From: Candidatus Gastranaerophilales bacterium
GTDB taxonomy: Bacteria > Cyanobacteriota > Vampirovibrionia > Gastranaerophilales > Gastranaerophilaceae
Length of the DNA: 9,920 nt
Assembly: GCA_947630355.1 (NCBI GenBank)
Contig: CANRHJ010000064.1
Coordinates: 1-9,920, forward strand
Direction: 5' to 3'
Below, piece by piece: positions 6,920-9,920 of the stretch. Numbering within the stretch: position 1 is the stretch's first letter; the number at the start of each line of letters is the position of its first letter. A model generated the notes under the pieces. It was given only the letters and a program-made list of their open reading frames with translations, was not told the DNA's origin and did not search any database. The translations under genes and the position numbers were made by a program.

Positions 6920-7996
6920 TTATCTTATATTACTACCTTTTTGCTGATTTCGCAAATTGTATACAAAAATCAATATTTCAGCTACCGCTTTATATAATTC
7001 GGGCGGTATTACCGCATTTATTTCCACCATTCTGAATATAGCACGTGCTACGGGCGGATTTTCAATAACGGGAACTCCGTGCTCACGAGCTATATCTATT
7101 ATTTTTTTCGCAAATAACTCTGTCCCTTTTGCAAGTAATACAGGTGATTCCATTTTTTCAGCATCATATTTAAGTGCGCAAGCTATATGTGTGGGATTTG
7201 TTACCACAAAATCAGCATTCGGTACCGCATCCATCATACTCTGCTGCAGCATCTGCTGTCGCCTTTGCCTTAATGCCGCTTTTACGTGAGGATCTCCTTC
7301 GGAGTTCTTATATTCATCTTTTACCTCTTTAAAGGACATCTTTTGATCCTGTAAAAATTTCCATCTTACCATACCGTAGTCCGCTGCCGCTATTATTAAA
7401 AACGCTATTCCCGCTTTTATTACGAAATCTATTACAAGTGAACCGAACTCGTTTAATATGGCAAAACTGTTTTCTATTGATGCAAGTCCTATTATCGCTT
7501 CTAAGTGCGAATTATATACCATCCAGCCGATTATACCCAATATTACCACTTTAAATATATTCTTAACCAGCTCAAATAACGTTTTAGGCGACATTATGTT
7601 TTTAAAATACTTTGACGGATTTAATTTGTCTAATCTCGGCTCTAACGGTTTAGTCGTTACCAAAGGACCTACCTGTATAAAATCACCTATTATCGCTATA
7701 AATGCAGCTATTAACAATATAGGACCTATTATTAATAATGTCGGCTGTATTATTGCAGCGGCTAAATGTACATATCCTATATCTTCTATATGCTTATCCG
7801 GAATTTTATCGTATAAATATACAAATAATATTGATATTTGATCCCATATAAAAGGACTTAGCTTTATTATTACTATAAACATTACAAGTAAAGCTAATGC
7901 GGTGGAAAAATCTTTCGATTTTACTACCTGACCTTCTTTTCTCGCTTTTTGAAGCTTCTGCTGACTCGCTTCAAATTGTTTATCCTCGTCGCCCAT
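6920..7996 (-). CDS. flhB: Flagellar/type III export gate switch protein FlhB (SctU family)
   Basis: FlhB sits in the inner membrane export gate of the flagellar type III apparatus. Self-cleavage at N|PTH switches it from rod/hook to filament substrates. The 358 residues start MGDEDKQFEASQQKLQKARKEGQVVKSKD, the usual cytoplasmic head. Four hydrophobic segments follow (about 31-60, 76-107, 146-170, 185-207), then the linker (211-235) and the cytoplasmic domain with the intact NPTH motif at 267-270. The IACALKYDAEKMESPVLLAKG context and the GVPVIENPPVARAIFRMVEI segment are closer to FlhB than to virulence SctU as I know them. Length is typical. It starts 18 nt after the apt stop and precedes the sigma gene by 16 nt; its GAGG abuts the ATG, so initiation may rely on coupling. 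No other export-gate gene (flhA, fliPQR) is in the window. SctU of an injectisome is the alternative. Confidence 0.93.
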   Translation of the reverse strand: MGDEDKQFEASQQKLQKARKEGQVVKSKDFSTALALLVMFIVIIKLSPFIWDQISILFVYLYDKIPDKHIEDIGYVHLAAAIIQPTLLIIGPILLIAAFIAIIGDFIQVGPLVTTKPLEPRLDKLNPSKYFKNIMSPKTLFELVKNIFKVVILGIIGWMVYNSHLEAIIGLASIENSFAILNEFGSLVIDFVIKAGIAFLIIAAADYGMVRWKFLQDQKMSFKEVKDEYKNSEGDPHVKAALRQRRQQMLQQSMMDAVPNADFVVTNPTHIACALKYDAEKMESPVLLAKGTELFAKKIIDIAREHGVPVIENPPVARAIFRMVEINAVIPPELYKAVAEILIFVYNLRNQQKGSNIR

Positions 7997-8014
7997 CCTC
8001 TATTTTCCGCGCTT

Positions 8015-8542
8015 TTAGTATTTTACCATTGTTACTACTTCTAAATCTTGCGGTAAATTCTCTCTTCCTTTCAAATCGGTTAACTCTACTATAAATCCCG
8101 CACCGGCTACTTCTGCTCCCGCTTTCTTTAATAAACGATACGCTGCTTTGACGGTTCCTCCGGTTGCTAATAAATCATCTATTATTATTACTTTTTTGCC
8201 TTTTTCTACAGCATCTTTATGCATTTCTAATTTGTCTGTCCCGTATTCCAGTTGATATTCTTCACTTATTGTCTCTGCAGGTAATTTGCCGGGTTTCCTT
8301 ATTAATATACACCCCGCTCCTATTTTATAAGCAAGTGCACTGCCAAAAATAAATCCGCGCGACTCTATTACCGCTACATAATCTATTCCTTTACCCGCAA
8401 ATTCACCGCTTAAATAGTCTATCATCGCACTTAATGCTTCTTTGTCTTTTATTGCCGTCGTTATATCTCTGAAGATTATTCCTTTTATCGGAAAATCTTT
8501 TATAGCTCTTATTCTGTCTCTCACAAGCTCTATTGAACTCAT
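8015..8542 (-). CDS. apt: Adenine phosphoribosyltransferase
   Basis: Apt salvages adenine: adenine plus PRPP gives AMP plus pyrophosphate, in the cytoplasm. The 175-residue protein has the family N-terminus (IRAIKDFPIKGIIFRDITT, 11-29), the VIESRGFIFG base-binding segment (58-67), the flexible-loop region RKPGKLPAET (82-91), and the PRPP-binding signature VIIIDDLLATGGT (118-130). Length and motifs are normal. A longer reading from 8557 would add five residues (MKEKE), but these are encoded by the ribosome binding site AAGGAG itself, 6 nt before the ATG at 8542. The gene follows maf by 44 nt and precedes flhB by 18 nt, so salvage, nucleotide sanitation and flagellar export appear to share a transcript. 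That is a neighbourhood, not a proven functional link. Confidence 0.96.
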   Translation of the reverse strand: MSSIELVRDRIRAIKDFPIKGIIFRDITTAIKDKEALSAMIDYLSGEFAGKGIDYVAVIESRGFIFGSALAYKIGAGCILIRKPGKLPAETISEEYQLEYGTDKLEMHKDAVEKGKKVIIIDDLLATGGTVKAAYRLLKKAGAEVAGAGFIVELTDLKGRENLPQDLEVVTMVKY

Positions 8543-8548
8543 TTCCTT

Positions 8549-8554
8549 CTCCTT
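8549..8554 (-). promoter_or_regulatory. Ribosome binding site fixing the apt start
   Basis: On the minus strand, AAGGAG ends 6 nt before the ATG at 8542. An in-frame ATG at 8557 lies just upstream of this site and would be a poor start by comparison. Confidence 0.75.
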
Positions 8555-8586
8555 CATAATTCCTTTATTTATATTTTACAATAAAT

Positions 8587-9159
8587 TTATTCTTTTGTTA
8601 TTTCTTTTAGCATTTCCGTTACCAATTTGCTTGGTAAACCTACTATATTCTCATAATCCCCTTTTATCTCTTTTATAAACCCTTCAGGAACTTCCTGTAT
8701 TCCGTATGAACCTGCTTTATCGTACGGCTCCTTCTCTTTTATATATTGCTCTATCTCTTCTTCTTTAAGATTATTGAATGTTACTTCGCTTGTTTCCGAT
8801 TTTATAATCTGCTCACCGCTTTTTGTATCAATTATACATACGGATGTTACGACTTGATGCGGTTTGCCGCTTAGTTCGGTTAACATCTCCTTCGCATTAT
8901 CATATCCTCCCGGTTTCCCCAATATTCTGTTATTGCTTACCACTACCGTATCCGCGCTGATTATTATTGCATCTTTATCAGCCTTGTATAAAACCGATGT
9001 GCCTTTCTTCTGCGCTATTGATTCAATTAATTGATATGAAAATTCGCTCTCTTGTGTTTTTTCATTATATTCGGGCTTTATTATTTCAAAGTTAATCCCT
9101 GTATTCCTTAATATATCCTTCCTTCTCGGTGATGTTGATGCTAATATTATTTTTCTCAT
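8587..9159 (-). CDS. maf: Maf/YhdE-type nucleoside triphosphate pyrophosphatase (dTTP/UTP-type)
   Basis: Maf proteins hydrolyse canonical or modified NTPs to NMP plus pyrophosphate, cleaning the nucleotide pool and in some bacteria affecting septum formation. The 190-residue protein has the signature ASTSPRR at 7-13, the catalytic SADTVV at 68-73 (Asp70), GKP near 81-83, and the YDKAGSYGIQ segment at 146-155. GDYENIVGLP is at 167-176. The DKAG.Y.IQ form with G-D-Y-x-N-V/I-V-G-L-P is typical of the YhdE (dTTP/UTP) branch rather than YceF. The start has an AGGA site (9167-9170) with 7 nt spacing. A strong hairpin (9174-9219) ends only a few nucleotides before that site and could limit read-through from upstream. 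apt follows 44 nt downstream. Confidence 0.95.
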   Translation of the reverse strand: MRKIILASTSPRRKDILRNTGINFEIIKPEYNEKTQESEFSYQLIESIAQKKGTSVLYKADKDAIIISADTVVVSNNRILGKPGGYDNAKEMLTELSGKPHQVVTSVCIIDTKSGEQIIKSETSEVTFNNLKEEEIEQYIKEKEPYDKAGSYGIQEVPEGFIKEIKGDYENIVGLPSKLVTEMLKEITKE

Positions 9160-9173
9160 ATTCTATTCCTGAA

Positions 9174-9219
9174 AAAATGCTTAACTCTTATTATATTTTA
9201 ATTAAAAGTTAAGCATTTT
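9174..9219 (-). terminator. Hairpin between the 84-residue gene and maf, probable intrinsic terminator
   Basis: AAAATGCTTAACT (9174-9186) and AGTTAAGCATTTT (9207-9219) form a perfect 13-bp stem. Three further pairs follow after one mismatch, giving a 20-nt loop at most. On the minus strand the stem ends in a run of six T (complement of 9172-9177), as expected for a terminator of the 84-residue gene, 37 nt after its stop. It lies only 3 nt from the maf ribosome binding site, so it may instead be a partly leaky terminator, a processing site or a translational control element. On the plus strand the stem is followed by TTTTCTATTA, a weaker terminator. Confidence 0.65.
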
Positions 9220-9256
9220 CTATTATGAGTACTAAAAAATATTTATTTTTTTACAT

Positions 9257-9511
9257 TTAATTACGTTTTATTTTCGGCGGGAAAAAGTTTATCTTCATAT
9301 ATACTGCCGATTTCGACGTAACATTACTGCATATTGTCTTTAATTTTGAATTCATCTCCAGCATACTTCGCTGCATTTGTGCATAATCATTCATCGCTGA
9401 TAACATCTTCTGGGAATCCACCAACTTTGTTATATCAGGATTATCCATTTTTAATTTTGAATATTTTTTTACTAATTCCCTGTCAATTCTGTCTTTTGCC
9501 CCAACTGCCAT
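9257..9511 (-). CDS. Small helical protein of unknown function (84 aa), possible type III/flagellar rod- or needle-like
   Basis: Not recognised with confidence. The start at 9511 has GAGG (9517-9520) with 5 nt spacing, so this is a real gene. Residues 5-22 are basic and helical (AKDRIDRELVKKYSKLKM), followed by an NP break (DNPDITKL). A Met/Gln/Ser-rich amphipathic helix runs from about 28 to 62 (SQKMLSAMNDYAQMQRSMLE). There is a single Cys at 61 and a short tail with FFPPKIKRN. There is no signal peptide or membrane segment. The size (about 80), helix-NP-helix layout and polar residues are reminiscent of type III needle proteins (SctF) or flagellar FliE-like adaptors. However, the tail after the second helix is not typical of needles, so this stays a hypothesis. 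It is followed by a terminator-like hairpin and lies 145 nt after pyrF. Confidence 0.7.
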   Translation of the reverse strand: MAVGAKDRIDRELVKKYSKLKMDNPDITKLVDSQKMLSAMNDYAQMQRSMLEMNSKLKTICSNVTSKSAVYMKINFFPPKIKRN

Positions 9512-9544
9512 ATTAACCTCTTATATCATATATTCCCCGTTGTA

Positions 9545-9572
9545 TTTATATAAAAAATTTTTTTTATATAAA
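9545..9572. repeat. 28-bp perfect A/T palindrome upstream of the 84-residue gene
   Basis: TTTATATAAAAAA (9545-9557) and TTTTTTATATAAA (9560-9572) are perfect inverted copies around TT. The element lies 34 nt before the start of the 84-residue gene and 84 nt after the pyrF stop. It may be part of a promoter (it contains TATAAA on both strands), a weak bidirectional terminator, or simply chance in AT-rich DNA. Confidence 0.4.
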
Positions 9573-9656
9573 ATTGCTTCTTATATATTTAATGTTACAA
9601 AATTTTAATATTTTTACGGCACCGGGTGAATACACTTATTTTATATATTATTTCGA

Positions 9657-9920
9657 TTATTCTTTAATCGCTTCTTCTATCTCTGAAATAATTAATTTTG
9701 CCGCAACAACCGGATCCGGTGCATGTGTAATAGGTCTGCCTATAATTATGTAATCGGATCCTGCTTTTATTGCATCTTGGGGAGATACTATTCTTATTTG
9801 ATCGTTTACTATTGCCCAAGTTGGTCTTACCGCCGGACATACAACCAAAAAGTCCTCGCCTAATTCCTTTTTTATTTCTTGTGCATCGGTATCGGGAGCT
9901 ACTACTCCGTTCATTCCCGA
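9657..9920 (-). CDS. pyrF: Orotidine 5'-phosphate decarboxylase, C-terminal 87 residues (5' end beyond window)
   Basis: PyrF makes UMP from OMP, the last step of de novo pyrimidine synthesis, in the cytoplasm. Only the C-terminal third is visible. It has the segment VVCPAVRP, matching the PGIRP phosphate-loop region, then NDQIRIVSPQDAIKAGSDY and the highly conserved IIIGRPIT, followed by APDPVVAA. Here CPAVRP replaces the more usual TPGIRP; the Arg that contacts phosphate is kept. The frame continues through the right edge without a break, so the ATG at 9914 is an internal Met and not the start. The 145 nt between its stop and the next gene contain an A/T palindrome but no GC-rich terminator that I can identify. 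Confidence 0.93.
   Translation of the reverse strand, partial: SGMNGVVAPDTDAQEIKKELGEDFLVVCPAVRPTWAIVNDQIRIVSPQDAIKAGSDYIIIGRPITHAPDPVVAAKLIISEIEEAIKE

Noticed and set aside
7458..7841. Plus-strand ORF of 127 codons opposite flhB
   Set aside because: It is antisense to well-conserved FlhB membrane segments; the hydrophobic look is a mirror effect.
1..9920. CRISPR array, tRNA, rRNA, insertion sequence or phage genes
   Set aside because: I searched by eye on both strands for regular repeats with spacers, cloverleaf ends, transposase motifs and terminal repeats, and found none.

Overview
This AT-rich bacterial window carries flagellar-type export and sigma-factor genes beside housekeeping genes and several large proteins I cannot assign to a family. 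The mix (FlhB with the NPTH cleavage motif, a FliA-like sigma factor, and non-Sec-type membrane proteins with long basic helical domains) would fit a gut non-photosynthetic relative of cyanobacteria (Vampirovibrionia/Gastranaerophilales). That placement is an inference from gene style, not something the sequence proves. No rRNA, tRNA, CRISPR array, transposase or phage gene was seen.

Layout. Almost everything is on the minus strand. From the right edge leftwards: the C-terminal end of pyrF (9657-9920); an unrecognised 84-residue helical protein (9257-9511); a strong hairpin at 9174-9219; maf (8587-9159); apt (8015-8542); flhB (6920-7996); and a FliA-like sigma factor (6229-6903). The last four are closely spaced (44, 18 and 16 nt gaps) and are probably one transcription unit. 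A plus-strand TPR protein (4562-6232) converges on the sigma gene, with a 4-nt overlap of stop codons. Left of it, on the minus strand, come an unrecognised 129-residue membrane protein (3888-4277), a 593-residue membrane protein (1928-3709), a Sec-exported 261-residue protein (1002-1787), and the first 313 residues of ychF (1-940).

Function. ychF, pyrF, maf and apt serve translation or stress control and nucleotide metabolism and sanitation. flhB sets substrate choice in a flagellar (type III) export gate, and the adjacent FliA-like sigma factor is a natural candidate to control flagellar or secretion genes. The 593- and 129-residue proteins share a plan: a polar N-terminus with no Sec signal, one hydrophobic segment, then basic helices. 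They are candidates for envelope proteins or type III substrates; this is inference.

The least explained stretch is 3710-3887. It holds a plus-strand 19-codon ORF with a near-ideal ribosome binding site, interlocked with a perfect 11-bp inverted repeat whose right arm begins directly after the stop codon and is followed by a T-rich tract. Other loose ends are a Cys-rich start-less reading frame at 1822-1908, a 13-bp perfect hairpin abutting the maf ribosome binding site, and a 28-bp A/T palindrome upstream of the 84-residue gene.
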